A stretch of 64,000 nucleotides of DNA from JBOGXB01 sp050694215. Lineage in GTDB: Bacteria; Actinomycetota; CADDZG01; WHSQ01. The position numbers were made by a program, and so were the translations under genes. The notes under the pieces are model-generated. The model saw nothing but the letters and a program-made list of their open reading frames with translations. It had not been told where the DNA came from and did no database searches. The stretch is from positions 17,718 through 81,717 of the forward strand of contig JBOGXB010000001.1 of NCBI GenBank assembly GCA_050694215.1, read 5' to 3'. Shown here one piece after another: positions 44,564-53,236 of the stretch (positions within the stretch are counted from its first letter, which is position 1; each line of letters begins with the position of its first letter).

Positions 44564-45933
44564 GCACCGGCGCCACAGGACGTGTTCACTTCATCGGGAT
44601 CGGCGGCGCGGGGATGTCTGCGATCGCCAAGGTCCTCATCGAGCGCGGGGTCGAGGTCTCCGGTTCGGACCTCAAGCGATCGCGCGCGATGGCCGTTCTC
44701 GAAGCCATGGGGGCCGGAGTGACGCTCGGCCACGATGCAGCCGAGGTGGATGGCGCCGGGATTGTAGTCGCGTCGTCCGCCATCCCGTCGCGGAACCCGG
44801 AGCTCGTTCGGGCACACGAGCTCGACCTCCCGGTCGTCTCCAGAGGAGAGGCCCTCGCCGAGCTCCTCTCGACCTCCCGCACGATAGTCGTGGCGGGTAC
44901 CCACGGCAAGACGACGACGACGTCGATGATCACCTCCGTGTTGCTGAACGCCGGCCTTGATCCCACTTATCTCATCGGCGGCGGTTTGAACGATTCCGGT
45001 ACCAACGCTCGCTCGGGGCGGAGCGACCTCGCGGTGGCCGAGTCGGACGAGAGCGATGGCTCGTTCCTGTTGCTGGGCCCCCACGTGGCCGTCGTCACCA
45101 ACATCGAGCCGGACCACATGGACTACTGGGATTCTCTCGATGCGCTCCGGGATGCGTTCGTGTCTTTTGTAGAGAGCACCGACGAGGACGGGAGCGTGAT
45201 CGTTCCCTCGACGGACGATTTCCTCGTCGCCGCTGCTACGGGTTCCGGCCGCGTCGTCGTCACCTTCGGGCGCGGGGGAGACATTTACGCGAGCGATGTG
45301 ACCTTGAGAGCTCACGGCGTCGATTTCGCACTCCACGTCGGTGGAGCCGAAGCGACCGTACGGCTCAGGGTCCCAGGACTTCACAACGTCTCGAACGCGC
45401 TCGCCGCGGCCGCAGCATGCAACAGCGTCGGCGTCGTCCCCGATGAGATCGCCCGCGGACTGGAGCTCTACAGAGGCGTGGAACGCCGCTTCCAGGTCAA
45501 GGGGACGGCCTCCGGAGTGACGGTGGTGGACGACTACGCGCACCATCCCACCGAGGTGAGGGCGACCCTGGCCGCAACCAGGCCCGGGCACTGGAGTCGA
45601 GTCGTGGCCGTCTTCCAACCGCACCGCTACACGCGCACACGGGCCTTCTCGGACGACTTCGGGGACTCCTTCGGCGATGCCGACCGGGTGGTGGTGACCG
45701 ACGTATACGGCGCGGGAGAGCTTCCGGTTCCGGGCGTGACCGGCAAGTTGGTGTCGGATGCAGTGTGCCGGCACCTCCCCGGACGACACGTTGCCTACTT
45801 GCCTCATAGAGCTGAGCTGCTCGCCTACCTCGAGGCGTCGGCCCGGCCCGGCGACGTGCTCCTGACCCTCGGGGCGGGAGACATCAGCTCGGTCGGCGAG
45901 GAGTTGCTTGTTCGGCTGAAGGCGCGTTCGTGA
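44560..45933 (+). CDS. murC: UDP-MurNAc:L-alanine ligase
   Basis: 457 residues from the GTG overlapping murG. Signature segments: VHFIGIGGAGMSAIAKVL at the start, VAGTHGKTTTTSMI (P-loop), AVAESDESDGSF, TNIEPDHMDYW and the C-terminal DDYAHHPTEVRATLAA and FQPHRYTRT. It adds the first amino acid of the stem peptide. Overlaps murB by 4 bases (GTGA). Confidence 0.95.
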   Translation: MSTGATGRVHFIGIGGAGMSAIAKVLIERGVEVSGSDLKRSRAMAVLEAMGAGVTLGHDAAEVDGAGIVVASSAIPSRNPELVRAHELDLPVVSRGEALAELLSTSRTIVVAGTHGKTTTTSMITSVLLNAGLDPTYLIGGGLNDSGTNARSGRSDLAVAESDESDGSFLLLGPHVAVVTNIEPDHMDYWDSLDALRDAFVSFVESTDEDGSVIVPSTDDFLVAAATGSGRVVVTFGRGGDIYASDVTLRAHGVDFALHVGGAEATVRLRVPGLHNVSNALAAAAACNSVGVVPDEIARGLELYRGVERRFQVKGTASGVTVVDDYAHHPTEVRATLAATRPGHWSRVVAVFQPHRYTRTRAFSDDFGDSFGDADRVVVTDVYGAGELPVPGVTGKLVSDAVCRHLPGRHVAYLPHRAELLAYLEASARPGDVLLTLGAGDISSVGEELLVRLKARS

Positions 45934-46883
45934 AGCTCGACCGGATCTACGATCTCCTTTTCGAGTCGGCGCGCGGCAGCGTGGCCCGCGACGTGCCGCT
46001 CGCTCCGATGACGACGTACAAGCTGGGCGGTCCGGCGGGGCTGTTGTTCGAGCCGCAGGACGTCGACGACCTCGTCCTGTTTGCAGAGGTCCTTGCAGAT
46101 GTTGATCCGCCGGGTGATGTTCCTGTACTCGCGCTTGGTCGGGGCTCGAACGTCGTGATCTCAGATCACGGGTGGGACGGCGTCGTGGTCAGGATGAACG
46201 ATGCGTGGATCCGGATCGATCAGAAAGGAGACGATTCCTGCGTCGCCGGAGCCGCGACCTCGCTCCCGGTCGTAGCGAACTGGGCGGCGCGGCGAGGACT
46301 GTCTGGCGTCGAGTTCGGGGTGGCCATTCCGGGATCGGTCGGAGGCGCGGTGCGGATGAATGCCGGCGCGCACGGCGGGCAGATGTCCGACCATCTCGCC
46401 TTCGTGCGCTTCTTCGAACTGACCACCTCGAAGGTGGTGGAGAGGGCTGCGACGTCGCTGGAGCTCTCGTATCGGCACTCGAACGTGACCGACCGCCAGA
46501 TCGTCCTCGAGGCGGAGCTGCTCCTGGAGCGCGACGACGAGGATGCGATCAAGGCCCGTATGGACGGCTACCGGCGTCATCGCGCGGCGACGCAGCCGGG
46601 CGCCAACCAGAACGCCGGCAGCACGTTCAAGAACCCGGCCGGAGATTCGGCGGGCAGGCTCGTCGAGGCTGCCGGCCTCAAGGGCTTCGGGGTGGGGAGG
46701 GCGCGGGTCTCGGAGCTCCATGCGAACTTCTTCATCGCCTCGGAGGGTGCATCGGCGCAAGACGTGTTCGACCTCGTCGAGGAGGTCAAGGCCCGAGTGG
46801 CCGATGCCCTCGACGTGGAGCTGGAGCCTGAGGTTCGATTTCTGGGCGATTTCGCGACCCGCGCGGTTGGGGGAGCGACGTGA
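45930..46883 (+). CDS. murB: UDP-N-acetylenolpyruvoylglucosamine reductase
   Basis: 317 residues. FAD-binding features are MTTYKLGGPA, LALGRGSNVVISDHGWDG and EFGVAIPGSVGGAVRMNAGA. The proton-donating Ser is in QNAGSTFKNP, and the C-terminal GVGRARVSELHANFFI fits a type I or IIa MurB. It reduces the enolpyruvyl group to form UDP-MurNAc. Inclusion between murC and ftsQ is frequent but not universal. Confidence 0.94.
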   Translation: MKLDRIYDLLFESARGSVARDVPLAPMTTYKLGGPAGLLFEPQDVDDLVLFAEVLADVDPPGDVPVLALGRGSNVVISDHGWDGVVVRMNDAWIRIDQKGDDSCVAGAATSLPVVANWAARRGLSGVEFGVAIPGSVGGAVRMNAGAHGGQMSDHLAFVRFFELTTSKVVERAATSLELSYRHSNVTDRQIVLEAELLLERDDEDAIKARMDGYRRHRAATQPGANQNAGSTFKNPAGDSAGRLVEAAGLKGFGVGRARVSELHANFFIASEGASAQDVFDLVEEVKARVADALDVELEPEVRFLGDFATRAVGGAT

Positions 46884-47710
46884 GCCAGGCAGCCGGATCA
46901 GAGGCGAGGAAGCGTATCTCGACCGACCCGCGCATAAGCCGCCGCCGGAAAGCGGTGGCGCGCTCCAGGCGTCGCAGAGTGCTCGCGACCATCGCGAGCC
47001 TCGGGGTCGTTATGGGTCTCGTCTGGCTTGCCTTCATGTCGCCCCTCCTCATCGTTGAACGTGTCGTGGTCGTTGGGGGTCGGCACGTTTCGGCAGAGCA
47101 CGTCGAGGCCGCGGCCGACCTGGGCTCCGGCGACAACCTCCTGCTGCTGTCGACCAACCAGGTCGCAAAGAGGATCGAACGCCTTTCCTGGGTGCGGCGC
47201 GCGCGGGTGACGCGGCGTCTTCCCGACACGGTGCGTGTCAGGGTGACGGAACGACGTCCGGCGATGGTGTTGTCGACCACCAGGGGTCGATGGACGCTGG
47301 ACCGCGCCGGACGGGTCCTCGGCAGGGGAACGGCGGAGCGCGCGCTGCCTGTGCTTGGAGGCGTCCACGTCGGCGATCTCGCGCCGGGCGACGTGCTCTC
47401 CGATACAGAGGTGGGGGCAGCCCTCGAGGTTTGGAGGTCACTCCCGCGCAGGCTCCGCAATCGGGTGGTCGGAGTCTTTGCATCCTCGCTCGAGAGGATC
47501 GCGCTGTCGCTCGACGACGACGTCGTCGTGCGCTATGGAGCCGCCGAGTCAATGCCCGCCAAGAACTCCGTGCTCCGGGCCGTCCTCGCGAGGGTGCGCG
47601 CCGAGGGCAGGAAGGTCGGATACATCGACGTCCGAGTACCGGCGAGCCCTGCGATCTCGCCCGTCGGATGGGAGCCGTTCCCCGCTACCTCGACGTCCCC
47701 GCCGGGGTAG
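46880..47710 (+). CDS. ftsQ: Cell-division protein FtsQ
   Basis: 276 residues. A basic cytoplasmic tail (~1-35) precedes one membrane helix (~36-57). The POTRA domain starts at LIVERVVVVGGRHVSAEHV and ends in SWVRRARVTRRLPDTVRVRV, followed by TERRPAMVL and the beta domain. FtsQ links early and late divisome proteins outside the membrane. GTG overlaps murB. It is the last gene before the ftsZ promoter gap. Confidence 0.9.
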   Translation: MSQAAGSEARKRISTDPRISRRRKAVARSRRRRVLATIASLGVVMGLVWLAFMSPLLIVERVVVVGGRHVSAEHVEAAADLGSGDNLLLLSTNQVAKRIERLSWVRRARVTRRLPDTVRVRVTERRPAMVLSTTRGRWTLDRAGRVLGRGTAERALPVLGGVHVGDLAPGDVLSDTEVGAALEVWRSLPRRLRNRVVGVFASSLERIALSLDDDVVVRYGAAESMPAKNSVLRAVLARVRAEGRKVGYIDVRVPASPAISPVGWEPFPATSTSPPG

Positions 47711-47769
47711 ACGGCCACGCGCAGCTCCCGAGCTTCCCCCGGCTCAGAGCGCGGTGGCGCGTTGACCCC

Positions 47770-47797
47770 TTGACGCGCTCGCCTAGGGTGCTATATT
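47770..47797 (+). promoter_or_regulatory. ftsZ promoter
   Basis: TTGACG (47770-47775) and TATATT (47792-47797) are separated by 16 bases. They lie about 150 bases before the ftsZ start, in a 235-base gap with no gene. Confidence 0.6.
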
Positions 47798-47816
47798 CCT
47801 CAACCATAGGTACAGG

Positions 47817-47847
47817 TTGACATAACCATAACCCTCAAGTTCAGGGT
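47817..47847 (+). promoter_or_regulatory. Second -35-like element and dyad in the ftsZ leader
   Basis: TTGACA (47817-47822) is followed by the dyad ACCCT-CAAGTTC-AGGGT (47831-47847). This resembles, from memory, the conserved TTGACATAA/CCTCAAGT region upstream of ftsZ in other actinobacteria, where the MerR-like activator FtsR acts. No good -10 box is seen at normal spacing, which would fit an activator-dependent promoter. Confidence 0.45.
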
Positions 47848-47945
47848 AAGTGGAACGTCTACCCTCTCCGACCTGGGCAAAGGCACCAGCGGTTCGGCAA
47901 CGTTCCGAGCCTCGAGTCGGACTCAAGGGTAGGAAGGAGGAACTG

Positions 47946-49058
47946 ATGGCAGCAGGACCTCAGAACTACCTGGCGGTGATCAAGGTCGTGGGGATCGGGG
48001 GCGGCGGGGTAAACGCCGTGAACCGCATGATCGAGGTAGGGCTCAAGGGCGTCGAGTTCGTCGCGGTGAACACGGATGCCCAGGCCCTGTTGATGTCGGA
48101 CGCGGACGTGAAGCTCGACATCGGAAGAGACCTGACCCGCGGCCTGGGGGCCGGGGCCGACCCGGTGATAGGACGGCAGGCCGCCGAGGAGCATCGCGAC
48201 GAGATCGAGGAGGTCCTCAAGGGCTCGGACATGGTCTTCATCACCGCGGGCAAAGGCGGCGGCACCGGCACGGGAGGCGCGCCCATCGTTGCGGAGGTCG
48301 CCAAATCCGTCGGCGCCCTGACCATCGGAGTCGTCACGCGCCCGTTCTCGTTCGAGGGGCGACAGCGCGCGGTCAAGGCCGAGGGCGGCATCAGCGAGCT
48401 GAAGGAGAAGGTCGATACCCTCATCGTGATCCCGAACGATCGCCTCCTGGACGTCGGAGACGCAACCACCTCCGTGCTGGAGGCCTTCCGGATGGCGGAC
48501 GAGGTTCTGCTGCAGGGAGTGCAGGGGATTACGGATCTCATCACCACCCCCGGTCTCATCAACCTCGACTTCGCCGACGTGAAAGCCATCATGACCGAGG
48601 CCGGCTCGTCTCTGATGGGCATCGGTCAGGCGCGCGGTGAGAAACGAGCCGAAGAGGCGGCCCGCGCGGCGATCTCGTCACCGCTTCTCGAAGCATCCAT
48701 CGACGGTGCCCGCGGCGTTCTCCTCAACATCGCCGGAGGCTCCGACCTCGGCTTGTTCGAGGTCAACGAAGCAGCCAACATCATCTCGAAGGCCGCACAT
48801 CCCGACGCGAACATCATCTTCGGAGCGGTCGTCGACGACACGCTCGGAGACGAGGTCCGTGTCACCGTCATAGCGGCCGGCTTCGACCGCTGGGGCCAGC
48901 GTGAGGCGGAACAGCTCATCAAGCCCGAGGAGGAGATCTTCTCGATCCCGGCGGTGGGCGAGGGGGAGCCGGCCCTCGTAGGAGAGAGCGAAGGCGAACG
49001 CATCGTCTTCGATGCCGATGACGACCTCGACATCCCGTCCTTCCTCCGCAACGAGTAA
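47946..49058 (+). CDS. ftsZ: Cell-division GTPase FtsZ
   Basis: 370 residues from the ATG at 47946 with a strong AGGAAGGAGG ribosome-binding site. The tubulin signature GGGTGTG is at residues 104-110, the T7 loop NLDFADVK at 206-213, and the C-terminal peptide [12 protein letters not shown] binds partners such as SepF. It forms the Z ring. FtsA is absent, so SepF probably provides membrane attachment. A terminator follows. Confidence 0.97.
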   Translation: MAAGPQNYLAVIKVVGIGGGGVNAVNRMIEVGLKGVEFVAVNTDAQALLMSDADVKLDIGRDLTRGLGAGADPVIGRQAAEEHRDEIEEVLKGSDMVFITAGKGGGTGTGGAPIVAEVAKSVGALTIGVVTRPFSFEGRQRAVKAEGGISELKEKVDTLIVIPNDRLLDVGDATTSVLEAFRMADEVLLQGVQGITDLITTPGLINLDFADVKAIMTEAGSSLMGIGQARGEKRAEEAARAAISSPLLEASIDGARGVLLNIAGGSDLGLFEVNEAANIISKAAHPDANIIFGAVVDDTLGDEVRVTVIAAGFDRWGQREAEQLIKPEEEIFSIPAVGEGEPALVGESEGERIVFDADDDLDIPSFLRNE

Positions 49059-49080
49059 GCGCCCTCGTTACTTCCCCGGT

Positions 49081-49113
49081 GAGGGGGTCCTTCGGGGCCC
49101 CCTCGTCCTTTTG
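49081..49113 (+). terminator. Rho-independent terminator after ftsZ
   Basis: GAGGGGGTCC-TTCG-GGGCCCCCTC forms a GC-rich hairpin capped by a UUCG tetraloop, followed by TCCTTTT. It starts 22 bases after the ftsZ stop. Confidence 0.8.
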
Positions 49114-49139
49114 GGCGCGGGTCCTGGTACAGATTGACG

Positions 49140-49877
49140 ATGAGCTTCCGTCCCACCTTGACAGAGCTGAATGCTGACGGCATCGACCTGCTGACCGACG
49201 AGCGCGCGGCCGAGCGCGGGGTGAACGTGTTCTTCACCGATCGGCATGGAGGGGTTAGCGCGGCCCCCTTCGATTCCTTGAACCTGTCAATGCGGGTGGG
49301 CGACGACGTGTCGCGAGTGGCGGAGAACCGGCGCCGTGTGGCCGGGGCCACGGGGTTCGATGTCGACCGTCTGTCGCTCGCACGCCAGGTGCAAGGAGCG
49401 GACGTGATCGAGGTGCGCGACGGCGCCGAGGGCGTCGTCGGCGAGGCCGATGTTCTCTTCACGCGCTCGCCGGCGATGACGATCGGAGTTCTCACCGCGG
49501 ATTGCACGCCGGTCGTTCTGTGGGGGGATGGGGTGGTGGGACTCGTGCACGCAGGATGGCGCGGCCTCGTGGCCGGCGCGGTCGAAACGGGTGTTGCGAC
49601 GCTTGGCGAAGTGAGCGCAGCGTGGGTGGGCCCTTCGATCCACGCGTGCTGCTACGAGGTGGGACCGGAGGTGATCGACTCCTTCACGCAGAGTGGCCTT
49701 CCGGTGGCGGACCACGCTCACGTGGATCCCGGCCACGCGGCCGTCGTCGCGCTGAGGAGGGCCGGAGTCGAGGCGATTTTCGCCTCGGACGCTTGCACGT
49801 CGTGCGACCGGCGCTACTTCTCCTATCGGAGGGACGGCGTGACCGGACGACAGGGCGCGTTCGTGACGCTGGGATGA
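49140..49877 (+). CDS. pgeF: Peptidoglycan editing factor PgeF (YfiH/DUF152, laccase-domain)
   Basis: 245 residues from the ATG at 49140 (an in-frame TTG is at 49134). Zinc-site motifs typical of YfiH proteins are ARQVQGADV, LTADCTPVVL with the conserved Cys, GLVHAGWRGL and the C-terminal CTSCDRRYFSYRRDG. PgeF hydrolyses mis-incorporated L-Ser-containing MurNAc-peptide, and other activities such as adenosine deaminase have been reported for relatives. Its position after ftsZ is standard. Overlaps yggS by 4 bases. Confidence 0.88.
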   Translation: MSFRPTLTELNADGIDLLTDERAAERGVNVFFTDRHGGVSAAPFDSLNLSMRVGDDVSRVAENRRRVAGATGFDVDRLSLARQVQGADVIEVRDGAEGVVGEADVLFTRSPAMTIGVLTADCTPVVLWGDGVVGLVHAGWRGLVAGAVETGVATLGEVSAAWVGPSIHACCYEVGPEVIDSFTQSGLPVADHAHVDPGHAAVVALRRAGVEAIFASDACTSCDRRYFSYRRDGVTGRQGAFVTLG

Positions 49878-50554
49878 CTCTCGACATCCGCACCAACCTG
49901 GAACGTACGCGTGGGCGCATCGCACGCGCCGCTGAGCGCTCGGGACGACCGCCCGAAGACGTCAGACTGGTCGCGATCTCGAAGACGTTTCCCGTCCACG
50001 TCGTGCAAGAGGCCATCGAGGCCGGGATCGAAGACATCGGCGAAAACCGTGCTCAGGAGCTCAGGGACAAGGTCGCGATCCTCGGGGAGCGCGTTCGGTG
50101 GCACTTCGTGGGCCATCTCCAGACCAACAAGGTGCGCAACGTCATCGGAGGGATAGTGCTTCTGCACTCGGTGGATCGCTATGGGCTGGCGGAAGCGGTG
50201 GCGCAACGCGCCCGGTCTCTCGGGATCGAGCAGGACGTTCTGCTCGAGGTGAACATCGCCGGGGAGCCCAGCAAGCATGGAGTAGAGCCGGGAGCCGCCA
50301 TCGCACTCGCGTCGGAGGTAGCCGCTCTCCAAGGCGTGCGCGTGCGCGGGCTGATGACGATGCCTCCTATCACCGACGATCCCGGGGACTCGCGGCCCTA
50401 CTTCCGCGACCTCGCGGTGCTGCGGGACGAGCTTGTTCGTTCCCTTCCCGAGGCCACCGAGCTGTCCATGGGGATGACGCGCGACTTCGAGGTTGGCGTC
50501 GAGGAAGGAGCGACGCTCGTGCGCGTCGGGGAGGCGATCTTCGGCCCCAGATAA
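49874..50554 (+). CDS. yggS: PLP homeostasis protein (YggS/PLPBP)
   Basis: 226 residues, single TIM-barrel like the N-terminal domain of alanine racemase. The PLP Lys is in LVAISKTFPVHVV; ENRAQELRDK and WHFVGHLQTNK are family signatures; the C-terminal SMGMTRDFEVGVEEGATLVRVG binds phosphate. It buffers pyridoxal phosphate rather than acting as an enzyme. ATGA overlap with pgeF. Confidence 0.92.
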   Translation: MTLDIRTNLERTRGRIARAAERSGRPPEDVRLVAISKTFPVHVVQEAIEAGIEDIGENRAQELRDKVAILGERVRWHFVGHLQTNKVRNVIGGIVLLHSVDRYGLAEAVAQRARSLGIEQDVLLEVNIAGEPSKHGVEPGAAIALASEVAALQGVRVRGLMTMPPITDDPGDSRPYFRDLAVLRDELVRSLPEATELSMGMTRDFEVGVEEGATLVRVGEAIFGPR

Positions 50555-50578
50555 ACCCGGCAAACCGGTGCTTCGGGA

Positions 50579-50584
50579 TAGTCT
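50579..50584 (+). promoter_or_regulatory. -10 box of a predicted leaderless promoter for sepF
   Basis: TAGTCT lies 7 bases before the ATG at 50592 without any ribosome-binding site. It would uncouple sepF from the upstream genes. Confidence 0.5.
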
Positions 50585-50591
50585 TCGGGAC

Positions 50592-51092
50592 ATGGCCGGG
50601 ATATGGAGGAAGACGCTCATCTACCTCGGGCTGGTCGAGGATGAAGAGTTCGACGAGTATGCCTACGAGGAGTACGAGTCTGAGCCGCAGTCACAGGCTC
50701 AATCGCAACGCAAGCCGGTGCGCAGGGTTGCGGAGGCCGAGGCTTACGCGCCCAAGCGTGGCTCGGGCGGGGGCGGCGGAGGCGTCGTCACGCCGATGCC
50801 GACGGCTCCATCGGCTCGCTTCCACCTCGTCCACCCGACGACCTTCAACGACGCGCAGGAGATCGGCGACAAGTTCCGAGAGGGTTTCTCGGTGCTGATG
50901 AACCTCCAGACGACCGACGCGGAGCTGTCGCGCCGGCTGGTCGATTTCGCGAGCGGCCTCGCCTACGCGCTGGGGGGCTCGATGCAACCGGTGGCGGAGA
51001 GAGTCTTCATCGTGACGCCCGCCGGAGTCCAGTTCTCGGCCGAGGAACGCCGCCGCATCCTGGAGGAGCGGGGCTTCTTCAATCAGGCGTAG
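50592..51092 (+). CDS. sepF: Cell-division protein SepF
   Basis: 166 residues. The N-terminal amphipathic membrane-binding helix (AGIWRKTLIYLGLVED) and an acidic/Gln-rich linker precede the DUF552 core from residue ~75: HPTTFNDAQEIGDKFREG, VLMNLQTTDAELSRRLVDF, FASGLAYALGGSMQPV and VFIVTPAGVQFS. SepF tethers and aligns FtsZ filaments in organisms without FtsA. yggT follows directly after the stop. Confidence 0.93.
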   Translation: MAGIWRKTLIYLGLVEDEEFDEYAYEEYESEPQSQAQSQRKPVRRVAEAEAYAPKRGSGGGGGGVVTPMPTAPSARFHLVHPTTFNDAQEIGDKFREGFSVLMNLQTTDAELSRRLVDFASGLAYALGGSMQPVAERVFIVTPAGVQFSAEERRRILEERGFFNQA

Positions 51093-51338
51093 ATGGGCAT
51101 CGTCTGCCTCGCGCTGTGGGTCTACTACCTCGTCCTGCTCGCCCGAATAATCATGTCGTGGGTGACGATGGCGTGGTCGCCGCCCCCCGCGCTGGCTCCC
51201 GTGATGCGGGTCGTCTACGACCTGACCGAGCCGGTGCTCGGTTTGTTCCGCCGCTACATCCCCCCGATCGGCGGGCTCGATCTCTCGCCCCTGTTCATAT
51301 TCATCATCCTTTCGATTGTGCAGCGGTCGATTTGCTAG
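51093..51338 (+). CDS. yggT: YggT-family membrane protein
   Basis: 81 residues with two hydrophobic segments. The motifs YYLVLLARIIMSWV and VVYDLTEPVLGLFRRYIPPIGGLDLSP are diagnostic for YggT. Found between sepF and divIVA in most actinobacteria and many Firmicutes; a role in division or osmotic tolerance has been suggested. The ATG starts immediately after the sepF stop. Confidence 0.88.
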   Translation: MGIVCLALWVYYLVLLARIIMSWVTMAWSPPPALAPVMRVVYDLTEPVLGLFRRYIPPIGGLDLSPLFIFIILSIVQRSIC

Positions 51339-51439
51339 TAACGGCGGGGTGCCGAACGAAGGGAAACGTCGCCCGAAGGGCACTACGACGACCTTCTTGA
51401 ATCCTCGATCACTCCCACTGCTTCTGACATACTCAGCCT

Positions 51440-52291
51440 ATGAGCGTGACGTCGAGAGAGATAAACGAGAAGCAGTTTCACGACGCGTGGCGCGGCTACA
51501 ACCAGGAGGAGGTCGACGACTTCCTCGACAAGGTGGCCGAGACCCTCGACCAGCTCGAGCGAGAGAACACGGCGCTCCAGGAGCGACTCCGGGAGCTGGA
51601 CCAGATGGTCGAGGCGAGCCGGAGCACCGAGGAGATGCTCAAGAAGACCTTGGTCACCGCGCAGAAGGCTGCCGAGGAGGCCATCGCGACGGCGAAGCAA
51701 AAGGCGGAGCGGCTGGTATCGGAGGCCGAGGAGCGAGCACAGCGAGCCCGTGAAGAGCTCAAAGAGCGCGTGGCCAACGCGGAGGAAGAGGTGCGCATGC
51801 GCGCGGCTCGGGCCGAGGAGGAAGCCCGCACACGGGCGGCTCATATCGAGAGGGAGCAGGAGGCCAGGCAGCAGGAGATGCAGGCTTCGGTCGACCGGCT
51901 TCAGGGCTTCGAGACCGAGATCAAGGGGCGCCTGAGGGCGTTTCTCGAACAGCAGGTGAAGGCGCTCGAGGTCCTGGAGCAGCTCGACAAGGCAGAGTCT
52001 CAGGAGGGCGACACCGCCGGCCGCGGTGGGGAGAAGCAGGAGGGTCCGCACCGCGAGCGCAGCGTCACGGAGCCCGCGACCGTTTCGGCAGTGCTGGCCG
52101 GCGACGAGGGGGACGGTGAAGGATCGGGCACCGAGGGTGGAGGCGAAGCCCACTTCGAGGTGATCGAAGAGCCCGACTTCGAGGACTTCGAGGGGGAGCA
52201 CAATCACGACAACGCCGGAGAGCGCCGACACCGGCGAGGGCTGTTCCGCCGCGCCGCGCCCGTCGAAGACGAGTGGTCACGAGAAGGCTAG
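51440..52291 (+). CDS. divIVA: DivIVA/Wag31-type polar growth and division scaffold
   Basis: 283 residues from the ATG at 51440. The N-terminal lipid-binding domain is REINEKQFHDAWRGYNQEEVDDFL (first ~40 residues). A long Glu/Ala/Arg-rich coiled coil follows to about residue 180, then an acidic, low-complexity tail ending in RRHRRGLFRR. In actinobacteria it marks poles and directs wall growth. CATACT 6 bases upstream may be a -10 box; no strong ribosome-binding site is seen. Confidence 0.92.
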   Translation: MSVTSREINEKQFHDAWRGYNQEEVDDFLDKVAETLDQLERENTALQERLRELDQMVEASRSTEEMLKKTLVTAQKAAEEAIATAKQKAERLVSEAEERAQRAREELKERVANAEEEVRMRAARAEEEARTRAAHIEREQEARQQEMQASVDRLQGFETEIKGRLRAFLEQQVKALEVLEQLDKAESQEGDTAGRGGEKQEGPHRERSVTEPATVSAVLAGDEGDGEGSGTEGGGEAHFEVIEEPDFEDFEGEHNHDNAGERRHRRGLFRRAAPVEDEWSREG

Positions 52292-52327
52292 CGGTCGCGA
52301 CGCCTTCCCTCTGAAGGGTAGATCCGG

Positions 52328-52774
52328 ATGACGGCGCTGGTGGGTGGCTCCGTCCTCCTCATCGTCGTCGCGGCCACCGCCCTGGTTCTCGGCTGGTCGA
52401 GCGCGGACGGCAGCTTGATCTGGACCTCGATCGGGGCGAGTGTCCTGGCGGGGATCCTGCTCGCCCTCGGCTACTACCGCAGCAAGGCGGAGCTCCAGGC
52501 TCCACGTCCCACCCGCGGGACGTGGCCTGCTGCGAACCCACCGCAGGAGACCGCACCCGAAGGACCCTCCGCCACGGCACCTGTCCCGGCCGTCTCTGCG
52601 CCCGAGACCGGAAGCGCAGACGGCGGCGAGGTGATCGTCGATCCGGATCGCAAGCGCTATCACCGTCCAGAGTGCCGCTTCGCCAGAGGTTCTCGGGCCT
52701 TGGCGATGTCCTTGGAGGCCGCGAGGGCACGTCGATACGACCCCTGTGGCGTCTGCAAGCCCGAGGATGACTAG
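52328..52774 (+). CDS. Membrane protein with C-terminal Ada-like metal-binding motif
   Basis: 148 residues. Two N-terminal membrane segments (~4-48), a Pro/Ala-rich linker, then a compact segment KRYHRPECRFA, MSLEAARARRYDPCGVCKPED. The YHxxxC...PCxxC pattern resembles the Ada-type zinc motif often found in small surface domains. AGGGTAG upstream. Function is unknown. It follows divIVA by 36 bases. Confidence 0.7.
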   Translation: MTALVGGSVLLIVVAATALVLGWSSADGSLIWTSIGASVLAGILLALGYYRSKAELQAPRPTRGTWPAANPPQETAPEGPSATAPVPAVSAPETGSADGGEVIVDPDRKRYHRPECRFARGSRALAMSLEAARARRYDPCGVCKPEDD

Positions 52775-52879
52775 ATACTGAGGGATCCCTTTTCCCCTGC
52801 CCAAAATGCTTATTCCCACCGGGGTCCCGCTCGCCCACGCTTGGGCCGGGGAGGCTAGAGAAAAAACTAAGGGAGAGGT

Positions 52880-53215
52880 TTGAGAGTCCTACTTGTCGAC
52901 GACGACGTTCATATCCGCAAACTCTTGCGGACGGCGCTGCACCTGGAGGCAGACGATCTCGAGCTGCAGGAGGCCGAGAACGGGACCGATGCGGTTCGAT
53001 TGGCGCGAGATTTCAATCCCGACGTGATCATCCTCGACTACTGGATGCCCGAGATGGACGGAGAGACGACGGCTCGCTCGATCCGCGCGGTGCAGCCGAA
53101 GGCCCGGATCATCTCGTTCTCAGGGGTAATCGAGAAGAAACCCGACTGGGCCGACGCCCACTACGTGAAAGGCCAGCTGCCGGATCTCGAGCGGATCATC
53201 CGCCTCGACGACTGA
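52880..53215 (+). CDS. Stand-alone response-regulator receiver protein
   Basis: 111 residues from a TTG with GGGAGAGG upstream. It is just a receiver domain: acidic pair Asp8/Asp9, phospho-acceptor Asp53 (VIILDYWMP), Ser81 and Lys97 (YVKG). No output domain and no kinase is nearby, so it probably acts as a phosphate shuttle or by binding a partner. The gap 52775-52879 shows no gene. It converges with ileS. Confidence 0.85.
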   Translation: MRVLLVDDDVHIRKLLRTALHLEADDLELQEAENGTDAVRLARDFNPDVIILDYWMPEMDGETTARSIRAVQPKARIISFSGVIEKKPDWADAHYVKGQLPDLERIIRLDD

Positions 53216-53236
53216 CTCCACCTGCTCCAGGATCTG

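Noticed and set aside
49223..49232. GAACGTGTTC as a second LexA box
   Set aside because: Only 2 bases between the half sites instead of 4, and it lies inside the pgeF coding region.
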